A stretch of DNA of 64,000 nt, from contig NZ_JARGZA010000001.1 in assembly GCF_030973515.1 (NCBI RefSeq), positions 62,001 to 126,000 of the forward strand, written 5' to 3'. Within the stretch, counting starts at the first letter, position 1. Every line of letters begins with the position of its first letter. The notes beneath the pieces were generated by a model. The model was not told the origin of the DNA and ran no database searches. It saw nothing but the letters and a program-made list of their open reading frames with translations. Source of the DNA: Jannaschia maritima. Lineage in GTDB: Bacteria; Pseudomonadota; Alphaproteobacteria; Rhodobacterales; Rhodobacteraceae. Position numbers and translations under genes: made by a program. Below are positions 1 through 7,883 of this stretch, in pieces.

Positions 1-745
1 TGCCGGCCTTCAGTAGGCAGTGGACGAGGGACAGGATCAGCAAACCGTCCGTGCCGGGCGTGACGCCGAACCAGTCGTCGGCGACGGCGTTGTAGCCGGA
101 CCGCACGGGGTTCACGCCGACGATGCGCCCGCCGTTCGCCTTGACCTTGCCGATGCCCATCTTGATCGGGTTGCTGTCGTGATCCTCCGCCACGCCGAAC
201 AGGACGAACATCCGGGTGCGGTCCCAATCGGGCTGCCCGAACTCCCAGAACGCGCCGCCCATCGTGTAGATGCCGCCCGCCGCCATGTTGACCGAACAGA
301 AGCCGCCATGGGCCGCGTAGTTGGGCGTGCCGAAGGCCTGAGCCCACCACGACGTGAAGGACTGCGACTGGTCACGGCCGGTGAAGAAGGCCAGCTTCGA
401 CGGGTCGGTTTCCCGGATGGGACGGAGCCAGGATTCCGCGATGGCGTAGGCCTCGTCCCACGAGATCGGCTCGAACTCGCCCGAGCCGCGCGGGCCGGTG
501 CGCTTCATGGGCGAACGCAGGCGCGACGGCGCGTTGTGCTGCATGATGCCCGCCGACCCCTTGGCGCACAGGACGCCCCTGTTCACGGGGTGGTCGCGGT
601 TGCCTTCGATGTACGCGACCTTGTCGCCGTCGGGCGTGTGCTTGATGTGGACGTCGATCCCGCAGCGGCAGGCGCACATGTAGCAGGTGGTCTTGCGCAC
701 CTCGTCGCCGGTCTTGGGGTGCAGGTCCACGATGGGCTGGTTCAT
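1..745 (-). CDS. soeA: Molybdopterin oxidoreductase, probable sulfite dehydrogenase SoeA (N-terminal part, runs off the window)
   Basis: The visible 248 residues are the N-terminus of a DMSO-reductase-family molybdoenzyme. Cysteines at residues 21, 24, 28 and 60 form the CX2CX3CXnC motif that binds a 4Fe-4S cluster; C60 sits in GVLCAKG. No Tat signal is visible, which fits a cytoplasmic catalytic subunit. The ATG overlaps the pta stop codon (ATGA, 742-745), so it is translationally coupled to pta and xsc. Xsc releases sulfite, and SoeABC sulfite:quinone oxidoreductases are known from purple and Roseobacter-type bacteria, so SoeA is the most economical identity. The family is broad and the C-terminus and the soeB/soeC partners lie outside the window, so the substrate is inferred from context. 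The molybdoenzyme family call is firm; the name is moderately sure. Confidence 0.75.
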   Translation of the reverse strand, partial: MNQPIVDLHPKTGDEVRKTTCYMCACRCGIDVHIKHTPDGDKVAYIEGNRDHPVNRGVLCAKGSAGIMQHNAPSRLRSPMKRTGPRGSGEFEPISWDEAYAIAESWLRPIRETDPSKLAFFTGRDQSQSFTSWWAQAFGTPNYAAHGGFCSVNMAAGGIYTMGGAFWEFGQPDWDRTRMFVLFGVAEDHDSNPIKMGIGKVKANGGRIVGVNPVRSGYNAVADDWFGVTPGTDGLLILSLVHCLLKAG

Positions 746-1746
746 TGCGCTGCTTCCCCTGTGGCGTCGATCTGGGCCGAGGTCACGGCGATCATGTCGA
801 TGATGTCCTGCGCCGTACAGCCGCGGGACAGGTCGTTCGCGGGTTTCGCCAGCCCCTGGAGGACGGGACCGATGGCGGTCGCGCCGCCGATGCGCTGCGC
901 GATCTTGTAGCCGATGTTTCCCGCGTCGAGGTCGGGGAAGACGAGGACGTTCGCCCGCCCCGCCGTGGGGCTGCCGGGCGCCTTCGACGCGGCCACCCCG
1001 CCATCGAAGGCGGCATCGAACTGCAACTCGCCGTCCAGCTCGAAATCGGCCGTTTCGCGCGCGATATCAAGGGCCTGCGTCACCTTGTTCACGTGGGAAT
1101 GGTGTGCGCTGCCCTTGGTCGAGAAGGACAGGAACGCCACCTTCGGATCGGTCCCCAGCAGCGCGCGGGCGGAGGCGGCGGCCTGCCCCGCGATGGCTGC
1201 CAGCTGGGCCGCGTCGGGGTCGATGACGAGGCCGCAATCCGAGAACACCATCGCCTCGGCCGGGCGGGTGGGATGGGCGTCGGGCAGGATCATCAGGAAG
1301 AAGCTGCTGACGAGGGGCGCGTCCGGGGCGGTCCCGATCATCTGAAGCGCGGCCCGGACGGTGTCGGAGGTGGTGGCGACCGCGCCGCCGATGGTGCCGT
1401 CCGCCTGGCCCGCCCGGACCATCGCGGCGGCGCAGGTCAGTGGGTCGCGCAGGGCCGCGACGGCATCGTCGCGGGTGGGGTGCTTGCGCGCGCGGGCCGT
1501 CAGGTAGGCGTCGATCAGGATGTCGGGGGCCGGTTCGCGCGGATCGACGACGTTCGCACCGGGCACGTCGATGGCGCCCGGATCGCCCAGCAGCGTGATC
1601 TCGGCAAGCCCGTCGCGGACGGCCCGGCCGGCGGCGTCCTGGACGCGCGGGTCCCGGCCTTCGGGCAGGACGATGCGATGACGGGCCTGCCGGGCGCGGT
1701 CGTGGAGGGCGGCGAGTGCGGTCATGGCGTTGGGCATCGCCAGCAT
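742..1746 (-). CDS. pta: Phosphate acetyltransferase
   Basis: Converts acetyl phosphate and CoA to acetyl-CoA plus phosphate, the last carbon step of taurine breakdown after Xsc. The 334-residue protein is the short single-domain PTA/PTB form, unlike the roughly 700-residue E. coli Pta. It shows RIVLPEGRDPRV near residue 20, a GGAVATTSDTVR stretch near 120 and the typical C-terminal GNIGYKIAQRIGGA/GPVLQGL segment. It lies downstream of xsc across a 136-base gap filled by a REP-type inverted pair, and its stop codon overlaps the start of the molybdoenzyme. The start is uncertain: in-frame ATGs also occur at 1737 and 1725, and none has a clear Shine-Dalgarno sequence. Confidence 0.93.
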   Translation of the reverse strand: MLAMPNAMTALAALHDRARQARHRIVLPEGRDPRVQDAAGRAVRDGLAEITLLGDPGAIDVPGANVVDPREPAPDILIDAYLTARARKHPTRDDAVAALRDPLTCAAAMVRAGQADGTIGGAVATTSDTVRAALQMIGTAPDAPLVSSFFLMILPDAHPTRPAEAMVFSDCGLVIDPDAAQLAAIAGQAAASARALLGTDPKVAFLSFSTKGSAHHSHVNKVTQALDIARETADFELDGELQFDAAFDGGVAASKAPGSPTAGRANVLVFPDLDAGNIGYKIAQRIGGATAIGPVLQGLAKPANDLSRGCTAQDIIDMIAVTSAQIDATGEAAQ

Positions 1747-1750
1747 GCGG

Positions 1751-1852
1751 CGTCATCCCCGGGCTCGACCCGGGGACCCCTCCGCATGGGCGCGTCGCCG
1801 CCCGCGATGCGCCCGCTGCGGGAGGTCCTCGGGTCGAGCCCGAGGACGACGG
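1751..1852. repeat. REP-type inverted pair between xsc and pta
   Basis: Two hairpin-forming units face each other: CCCCGGGCTCGACCCGGGG at 1757-1775 and CCTCGGGTCGAGCCCGAGG at 1827-1845, each with flanking CGTC ends in inverted orientation. The outer arms are also complementary, so the whole block could fold as one structure. A related unit with the core GGGTCGAGCCC lies at 26454-26542. Such intergenic REP pairs often affect mRNA stability; here the pair separates xsc from pta and may set their relative expression (inference). Confidence 0.75.
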
Positions 1853-1882
1853 TTCCACGTCGAATCATCGTTCCGCCGCAGA

Positions 1883-3661
1883 TCACTCCGCGGCGATCTT
1901 CATGTCGTCCTTGCTGATGCCGGCGACCTTGACGGGCTTCTTCATCGCGTCGCGGCGGAAGGGCTCGCCCAGTTCCTGGTTCAAGAGGACCTCGATCAGG
2001 GTGGTGACGCCGTCCTCCATCTGCTCGCGGATGGCGGTGTTCAGCGCGTCCGTCAGCTCGCCCTGGGTCATCACGCGCACGCCCTTGAGGCCGCAGGCTT
2101 CCGCGATCTTGGCGTAGTTCACGTCGTCGTCGAGCTCGGTGCCCACGAAGTTGTCGTCGAACCACAGCGTCGAGTTCCGCTTCTCCGCGCCCCACTGGAA
2201 GTTGCGGAACACGATCTGCGTGATGGCGGGCCATTCGGAGCGGCCGATGGCGGTCAGCTCGTTCACCGCGATGCCGAACGCGCCGTCGCCCGCAAAGCCC
2301 ACGACGGGGGTGTCGGGCCGGCCGATCTTGGCGCCCACGATGCTGGGCAGACCGTAGCCGCAGGGACCGAACAGGCCCGGGGCCAGGTACTTCCGGCCGG
2401 CGTCGAAGTCGGGATAGGCGTTGCCGATGGCGCAGTTGTTGCCGATGTCGGAGCTGATGATGGCGTCGCGGGGCAGGGCCTGCTGGATGGCGCGCCAGGC
2501 CTTGCGGGGCGACATCCAGTCGGGCTTGGCGTTGCGGGCCCGTTCGTTCCAGGTGGTGCCGGGGTCGTCCTCCTCGTGGTCCAGGCTGGACAGTTCCTGC
2601 GCCCAGCGCGACTTGGTGTCGGCGATCAGGGCGCGGCGCTCGTCGCGGCCCGCGTCGCCGGCGGTGTCGGACAGCTTCGCGGCGATGCCGTTCGCGACCT
2701 TGGCCGCGTCGCCCACGATGCCGACGGAAACCTTCTTGGTCAGGCCGATGCGGTCGGGGTTGATGTCGACCTGGACGACCTTCGCGTCCCGGGGCCAATA
2801 GTCGATGCCGTAGCCGGGCAGGGTGGAGAACGGGTTGAGCCGCGTGCCCAGGGCCAGCACGACGTCGGCCTTCGCGATCAGCTCCATCGCGGCCTTCGAG
2901 CCGTTATAGCCCAGCGGACCGGCGAATAGGGGGTGGGACCCGGGGAAGGCGTCGTTGTGCTGATAGCCCACGCAGACCGGCGCATCGAGCCGTTCGGCCA
3001 AGGCCTTCGACGCGTCGATGCCGCCGTCCGACAGGACGACGCCGACGCCGTTCAGGATGACGGGGAACTTCGCGTCAGACAGGATCTCAGCCGCGCGGCC
3101 GATCGACGTCTCGCCCCCGGGCGACACCTCGAAGTCGATGGGGTCGGGGATCTCGACGTCCACGACCTGGGTCCAGAAGTCGCGCGGCACATTGATCTGC
3201 GCCGGTCCGGACAGGCGCTTGGCCTTCGAGATGACGCGCGTGAGGACCTCCGCCACGCGGGACGGGTCGCGCACCTCCTCCTGGTAGGCGACCATGTCCT
3301 CGAACAGCTTCATCTGCTCGACCTCCTGGAAGCCGCCCTGGCCGATGGTCTTGTTGGCGGCCTGGGGCGTCACCAGCAGCAGGGGCGTGTGGTTCCAGTA
3401 GGCGGTCTTCACGGCGGTGACGAAGTTGGTGATGCCGGGCCCGTTCTGGGCGATCATCATCGACATCTCGCCCGTGGCGCGGGTGTAGCCGTCGGCCATG
3501 AAGCCCGCCGACCCTTCGTGCGCGGCGTCCCAGAAGGTGATGCCGGCCGCGGGGAAGATGTCGGAGATCGGCATCATGGCCGATCCGATGATCCCGAAGG
3601 CGTGGCGGATGCCGTGGCGCTGCAGGACTTTGACGAACGCTTCCTCGGTGGTCATCTTCAT
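1883..3661 (-). CDS. xsc: Sulfoacetaldehyde acetyltransferase
   Basis: Thiamine-diphosphate enzyme that splits sulfoacetaldehyde with phosphate into acetyl phosphate and sulfite. The 592-residue length matches Xsc. The TPP domains are visible: the N-terminal AHEGSAGFMADGYTRATG carries the conserved Glu, and the C-terminal GDGAFGIAVNE followed by FRNFQWG is the GDG-Nn diphosphate motif. The ATG at 3661 (MKMTTEEAF) is chosen because AGGGGA lies eight bases upstream; an open frame continues to 3697 but the extra residues look non-coding. It follows tauR on the same strand and leads the xsc-pta-soeA group. Two direct repeats at 3782-3814 are the likely TauR site. Confidence 0.96.
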   Translation of the reverse strand: MKMTTEEAFVKVLQRHGIRHAFGIIGSAMMPISDIFPAAGITFWDAAHEGSAGFMADGYTRATGEMSMMIAQNGPGITNFVTAVKTAYWNHTPLLLVTPQAANKTIGQGGFQEVEQMKLFEDMVAYQEEVRDPSRVAEVLTRVISKAKRLSGPAQINVPRDFWTQVVDVEIPDPIDFEVSPGGETSIGRAAEILSDAKFPVILNGVGVVLSDGGIDASKALAERLDAPVCVGYQHNDAFPGSHPLFAGPLGYNGSKAAMELIAKADVVLALGTRLNPFSTLPGYGIDYWPRDAKVVQVDINPDRIGLTKKVSVGIVGDAAKVANGIAAKLSDTAGDAGRDERRALIADTKSRWAQELSSLDHEEDDPGTTWNERARNAKPDWMSPRKAWRAIQQALPRDAIISSDIGNNCAIGNAYPDFDAGRKYLAPGLFGPCGYGLPSIVGAKIGRPDTPVVGFAGDGAFGIAVNELTAIGRSEWPAITQIVFRNFQWGAEKRNSTLWFDDNFVGTELDDDVNYAKIAEACGLKGVRVMTQGELTDALNTAIREQMEDGVTTLIEVLLNQELGEPFRRDAMKKPVKVAGISKDDMKIAAE

Positions 3662-3708
3662 GGCGTGGTCCCCTGTGGCGCGGCTGTCCGGGCGCATTGT
3701 CCGGCGTG

Positions 3709-3729
3709 ATTATCGAGACTGGCAGTCTC
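3709..3729 (-). promoter_or_regulatory. Perfect palindrome and A+T-rich hexamer in the xsc leader
   Basis: GAGACT-GGC-AGTCTC (3715-3729) is a perfect 6-bp inverted repeat directly next to the minus-strand hexamer GATAAT (3709-3714), 48-53 bases upstream of the xsc ATG. The hexamer resembles a -10 box, but no good -35 box lies 17 bases behind it. The palindrome could be a second operator or a leader hairpin. The function is inferred. Confidence 0.35.
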
Positions 3730-3781
3730 AAGAATGGCGCGTCCCTTGTGCCCCAACGGTACCGTCCGGGTCAAGGCCGCC

Positions 3782-3814
3782 ATAAGGCCAGCTGACCCGT
3801 GCGCCTAGGTCCAG
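3782..3814 (-). promoter_or_regulatory. Candidate TauR operator upstream of xsc (two direct repeats)
   Basis: On the minus strand, CTGGACCTAG (3814-3805) and CTGGCCTTAT (3791-3782) are direct repeats with a 23-bp period. An almost identical arrangement (CTGGCCCTAG, CTGGTCCTAT, same 23-bp period) lies upstream of tpa at 7710-7742. In both places seven bases separate the proximal repeat from a TTG-type -35 hexamer, here TTGACC at 3774-3769. MocR/GntR regulators such as TauR are known to bind direct repeats, and the TauR half-site I recall from Rhodobacter begins CTGGAC. TauR as the binder is inferred. Confidence 0.6.
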
Positions 3815-3819
3815 AGGGG

Positions 3820-5283
3820 TCAGGCGGCCGCGGCCCGGGCGATGCGCGCGACCCCTTCGGGGATGTCGTCGGCCGCGATGGACGAATAGGCGAGGCGGTA
3901 GAAGGGGCGCGCGCGGCCCGGTCCGAAGAAGGCGTCGGCGGGTTCGATCAGCACGTCGCGGGCGCGCAGCCGCGCGGCCAGCGCCCGGCCGGGGACGCCG
4001 TCGGGCGCGCGCATCCAGAAGGACGAGCCGCCGAACGTGTTATCGCGTTCCGGGCGGAGGTCGTGCGCCTGCATCGCCGCGAGCGCCGCGTCGCGCCGGG
4101 CGGCATAGGTTCGCGCGATGCGCGCGACCTGCGTGTCGTAGTGGCCCCGCTGCAGGAAGTACGCGGTGGCGCGCTGTATGTGCCCCGGCACGTGCCGCAG
4201 GATCAGGGCCCGCAGCGCGCGGGCCTCGCGCACCAGGGGGGGCGGGGCGACGAGGTATCCCAGGCGCAGGCCGGGGAAGAGCGACTTGGCGAAGGAGCCG
4301 ATATAGGCGACCCGCCCCGTCCGGTCGAGCGACTTGAGCGCGGGCGAGGGGCCGCCGACGAAGGCAAGCTCGAACTCGTAGTCGTCCTCCACGATCAGGA
4401 AGTCGTCCGCCTCCGCCCGGGCCAGGAGGGCGCGGCGCCGTTCGGTCGGCATCGTCACGGCGGTGGGACAGTGGTGGCTGGGGGTGACGAAGACCACGTC
4501 CGTGTGCGGGGGGATCGCGTCGGGCGGCAGCCCGTGCCCGTCCACGGGGATGGCGGTCGCCGTGCAGCGCGACAGGTTCAGGATCTCGCGCAAGGGGGGA
4601 TAACAGGGTTCCTCCATCACCGCGCGGCGGCGTTGCGACAACAGGATCTGGGTGACTAGCCACAGCGCGTTCTGCGCGCCCATCGTGATGAGGACCTCGT
4701 CCGCGTGCGCGTCGATGCCGCGTCGGGGCAGGATGCGGCGCATGATCTCGTCCACCAGGAGGGGGTCGTCCTGTCCGTAAGTGTCGGCCGTCAGCGGGGT
4801 GAAGTCGCGCGTACCCAGCGCTTCCAAGGCGCAGCGGCGCCAGTTGGAATGGTCGAACAGGCGGGCGTCGGTCTGACCGTAGATGAACGGATACCGATAG
4901 CGGCGCCAATCCTCCGGCCGGGCGAGGCCCGCCATGGCCGGATAGCGTTGGCCCAAGCGGCGGGACCAGTCCACGCGGCTGGCGGGGGCGGGTGCGGGCG
5001 CGGGGCGCGGGAAGGTGTCCGGCCGGGGGGCGTCGGCAGCGACGTAGTAGCCCGACCGGCCCTTCGCTGAGAGGTAGTCGCCGGCGACGAGGTCGGCATA
5101 GGCCAACGTCACGGTGATGCGCGACAGGCCCAGGTGGCGGGCCAGCACCCGGGAGGAGGGAAGGCGGTCGCCCGGGCGGAACCGACCGGACAGGATCCCG
5201 TCCATGACGAGCTGCTGCACCTGCCGTTGCAGGGTCCCCGTCGCGGCGGGATCGAGGCGGAAGGCTTCCACGGGGACGGCCAT
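3820..5283 (-). CDS. tauR: TauR-type MocR regulator (GntR HTH plus aminotransferase-like domain)
   Basis: 487-residue MocR-family regulator. A winged helix of GntR type occupies about residues 15-80 (RPGDRLPSSRVLARHLGLSR region). It is followed by a proline/alanine linker (about 88-103) and a fold-type-I aminotransferase domain. The PLP residues are present: D300 in VEDDYE and K333 in GSFAKSLFPG. It sits between marC and xsc on the same strand, inside the taurine cluster, and is therefore the obvious activator of tpa, xsc and probably tauABC. Other MocR proteins act on different amino compounds, so the taurine assignment rests on context. Confidence 0.88.
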   Translation of the reverse strand: MAVPVEAFRLDPAATGTLQRQVQQLVMDGILSGRFRPGDRLPSSRVLARHLGLSRITVTLAYADLVAGDYLSAKGRSGYYVAADAPRPDTFPRPAPAPAPASRVDWSRRLGQRYPAMAGLARPEDWRRYRYPFIYGQTDARLFDHSNWRRCALEALGTRDFTPLTADTYGQDDPLLVDEIMRRILPRRGIDAHADEVLITMGAQNALWLVTQILLSQRRRAVMEEPCYPPLREILNLSRCTATAIPVDGHGLPPDAIPPHTDVVFVTPSHHCPTAVTMPTERRRALLARAEADDFLIVEDDYEFELAFVGGPSPALKSLDRTGRVAYIGSFAKSLFPGLRLGYLVAPPPLVREARALRALILRHVPGHIQRATAYFLQRGHYDTQVARIARTYAARRDAALAAMQAHDLRPERDNTFGGSSFWMRAPDGVPGRALAARLRARDVLIEPADAFFGPGRARPFYRLAYSSIAADDIPEGVARIARAAAA

Positions 5284-5343
5284 GTGGCCCTATCGCACGG
5301 GGGGATTTCGGAGGGAAGTGGACCGATGAGCGTGGTCGGACCC

Positions 5344-6012
5344 CTAACCCCCCAGTGTGCCGGTGGAGGGCGCTGGCGTCAGGTCGAACACCCCCAGCGT
5401 GCCGAGCCCGCCCAGGACGGCATCGACCGCGATGGTCGCGAGGACGATACCCATGACCCTGCTGATGACCGACGCGCCCGTGTCGCCGATCAGTCGGTGG
5501 ACCATACCGGCGCCGAGGAGGAGGGCCAGGGTCAGGCAGAGGACGAAGACGAGCATCGCCGCGGTGACCGCCTGTTCGGCCAGCGTGTTCGTGCTGTTGT
5601 CCGTCAGGATCACGATGGCCAGCATCGCGCCGGGCGAGGCGATGGACGGCATCGCGAGGGGGAAGACCGCCCGCGACAGGTGGACGCCGTCGTCGCAGCT
5701 TCGCGATTCCGCGATCTCGCCGGCGGCTTTCGTGTCCCCGAAGATCATGCTGAGGGCGAACAGGAACAGCACGATCCCGCCCGCGACTTGGAACGATCCC
5801 AGCCGCAGGCCGAGCGTCTCGAGCACGAACTGCCCACCGACGAGGAACAGCAGGAGCACGATCGTCGCGATGACCACCGCCCGCAGGGCGAACCTGCGAT
5901 GCAGACGCTGCGGAACGCCGGCAACGGCATAGAGATAGACGGGGATCGTGCCGATCGGATCGATGACGACGAGGAGCGTCACGAACTCCCGTGTCAGGAA
6001 AGCCCAGTCCAT
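5344..6012 (-). CDS. MarC family integral membrane protein
   Basis: About 222 residues with six hydrophobic segments, beginning MDWAFLTREFVTLLVVIDPIGTIPVY, which is the MarC/UPF0056 N-terminus (loop motif DPIGT/P-V). The ATG at 6012 is preferred over an upstream frame start at 6078 because GGAAAG lies just upstream and the first helix starts right there. MarC proteins have no settled function; older links to multiple antibiotic resistance were not upheld. It lies between tpa and tauR on the same strand, so it may be co-transcribed with them. A role in sulfonate or sulfite handling would be guesswork. Confidence 0.85.
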   Translation of the reverse strand: MDWAFLTREFVTLLVVIDPIGTIPVYLYAVAGVPQRLHRRFALRAVVIATIVLLLFLVGGQFVLETLGLRLGSFQVAGGIVLFLFALSMIFGDTKAAGEIAESRSCDDGVHLSRAVFPLAMPSIASPGAMLAIVILTDNSTNTLAEQAVTAAMLVFVLCLTLALLLGAGMVHRLIGDTGASVISRVMGIVLATIAVDAVLGGLGTLGVFDLTPAPSTGTLGG

Positions 6013-6218
6013 CTTCTTTCCATCCGATCGTTCGCCGGAGGGCGCACCGTCCCCCCGGGTGGCGGAGCCATGCCCCACCTCACTCGCAGGGACTTAGGAC
6101 ATTTTTCCCCGTGCCAAACCGCAGATCCAGGATCGGATCCGGCGTGGTCGTCGCGATCGCCCGGCGAACGACCCGCGACGCGGCATCCGTCCGACGAAGG
6201 TCGCGGTGCGGCCCACGA

Positions 6219-7613
6219 TCAGGCGAACAGCCGCCCCATCGCCTCGTCCACGCTGCCGGTGATCGCGTCGATGTCGTCGGCGGTGGCGATCAGCGCGGGG
6301 GAGAAGAGCAGGCAGTTGTTGCGGCCGGGGACGGAACGGTTGGAGGCCCCGATGACGTAGCCCTGCTGCATGCAGTCGGCGGCGATGGCCTTGACCTGCG
6401 CTTCGGGCAGCGGTTCGCGGGTGTCGCGGTCGGCGACCAGCTCGACGCCGCAGAACAGGCCCTTGCCGCGGACCTGGCCGATCACCGCATGGCGTTCGGC
6501 CAGTTCGTGCAAGTTGCTCAACAAGCGTTCGCCCATCGCGCGCGTGTTCTCGATCAGGCCTTCGCGTTCGATGATGGCCATGTTCTCCAGCGCGGCGACG
6601 GGGCCCGCGGCGCAGCCGCCGAACGTGCTGACGGCGCGGAACCAGTTCAGGGGATCGTCAGGCTTCGACTTGAAGGTGTCGAACACGTCTTCCGTCGTGA
6701 CGACGCAGGAGATGGCGGCATAGCCGGACGCCACGCCCTTGGCCATCGTCACGATGTCGGGGCGCACCCCGTAATGCTGATAGCCGAACCATTCCCCGGT
6801 GCGGCCCACGCCGCACACGACCTCGTCGATGTGGATCAGGATCTCGTACTTGTCGCAGATCTCCTGCACGCGCGCCCAATAGCCTTCGGGGGGCACGATG
6901 ACGCCGCCGCCGGCGGTGATGGGCTCCAGGCAGATGGCGCCCACGGTGTCGGGGCCTTCGCGCAGGATGACCTCCTCGATCGCGTCGGCGGCACGGCGGC
7001 CGTACTCCTCCTCCGTCATCCCCTCCCATCCCTGGTCGGCGGCACGGTAGTGCAGGCAGTGGGGCACGCGCACGAAGCCGGGGGCGAAGGGGCCGTACTG
7101 GACGTTGCGCTCGTCCTGGCCGCCCGCGCCCATGCAGCCGATGGTCGTCCCGTGGTAGTCGCGATCGCGGTACAGGATTTTCCACTTCTTGCCGCCGTGG
7201 CGGGTGTGGGCGATCTGGCGGATCATCTTGAAGGCCTGCTCGTTCGCCTCCGACCCGGAATTCGTGTAGAAGACGCGCTTCATGCCGGGCATCTTCGACA
7301 GGAGGCGTTCGGCGAACATGGACCCCGGGATGCTGCCAAGGGTCTGGGCGAAGTAGTTCATCTTGATCAACTGATCGCGGACCTTGTCGGCGATCTCGGT
7401 CCGGCCATAGCCCACGTTCACGGTCCAGACGCCGCCCGAGACCGCGTCCAGATGCTCCTTGCCGTGCTGGTCCCAGACGCGCATGCCGCGACCCTCGACG
7501 ATGATGCGGGGCTCCGTCGTCTCCAGGGGCTTGTGCGGCATCAGGTGGTGCCAGATGTGGGCGCGATCCGCTTCGACGACGGCGGACAGGTCGTTCGGGG
7601 ACAGGGTATCCAT
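6219..7613 (-). CDS. tpa: Taurine--pyruvate aminotransferase
   Basis: Class III PLP aminotransferase, 464 residues, which transfers the amino group of taurine to pyruvate to give sulfoacetaldehyde and alanine. The class III signature is visible: the PLP-binding Asp at D263 (HIDEVVCGVGRTG) and the Schiff-base Lys at K292 (MAKGVASGY), plus YTNSGSEANEQAFK near residue 117. The ATG at 7613 has AGGAG seven bases upstream. The open frame continues a further 1.3 kb upstream, but that part is opposite tauA and is not coding. It is divergent from tauA, and a two-repeat site lies about 97 bases upstream. Confidence 0.95.
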   Translation of the reverse strand: MDTLSPNDLSAVVEADRAHIWHHLMPHKPLETTEPRIIVEGRGMRVWDQHGKEHLDAVSGGVWTVNVGYGRTEIADKVRDQLIKMNYFAQTLGSIPGSMFAERLLSKMPGMKRVFYTNSGSEANEQAFKMIRQIAHTRHGGKKWKILYRDRDYHGTTIGCMGAGGQDERNVQYGPFAPGFVRVPHCLHYRAADQGWEGMTEEEYGRRAADAIEEVILREGPDTVGAICLEPITAGGGVIVPPEGYWARVQEICDKYEILIHIDEVVCGVGRTGEWFGYQHYGVRPDIVTMAKGVASGYAAISCVVTTEDVFDTFKSKPDDPLNWFRAVSTFGGCAAGPVAALENMAIIEREGLIENTRAMGERLLSNLHELAERHAVIGQVRGKGLFCGVELVADRDTREPLPEAQVKAIAADCMQQGYVIGASNRSVPGRNNCLLFSPALIATADDIDAITGSVDEAMGRLFA

Positions 7614-7709
7614 CGCGCTTCTCCTGGTTGTGGACGATCGGGCCCGGGCGATCCGGTTCGGGCGGGTTCCCTGGGGTGATATCAGAAGCGCAGGAAATGC
7701 AAGCGCGCG

Positions 7710-7742
7710 ATAGGACCAGATCGTCGCGCGGCCTAGGGCCAG
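7710..7742 (-). promoter_or_regulatory. Candidate TauR operator in the tpa/tauA divergent region
   Basis: The 270-base tpa-tauA gap holds minus-strand direct repeats CTGGCCCTAG (7742-7733) and CTGGTCCTAT (7719-7710), 23 bp apart, matching the xsc-upstream site at 17 of 20 positions with the same spacing. Seven bases after the proximal repeat comes TTGCAT (7702-7697), a possible tpa -35 box, with TATCAC or TCACCC as a weak -10. An overlapping CTGGACT (7747-7741) is also present. The site could control both divergent transcripts. Confidence 0.6.
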
Positions 7743-7883
7743 TCCAGACCCCCGGTTGCGCGGTCGAAGCAAGCCGCGCAAGCTGCGCCCGCCGCGGGCC
7801 ATCGTGCCACGGCCCCCGCCCGGAGGGGCGGCACCAAACGGCCGAAGCCGACCGACGCAGAACACGAACAGGGAGACGAAAGA

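Noticed and set aside
20-1917. Long plus-strand open frames opposite soeA and pta (for example 20-910 and 745-1917)
   Set aside because: They are antisense shadows of real genes in very GC-rich DNA. They lack ribosome sites and any recognisable family, while the minus strand encodes clear protein families.
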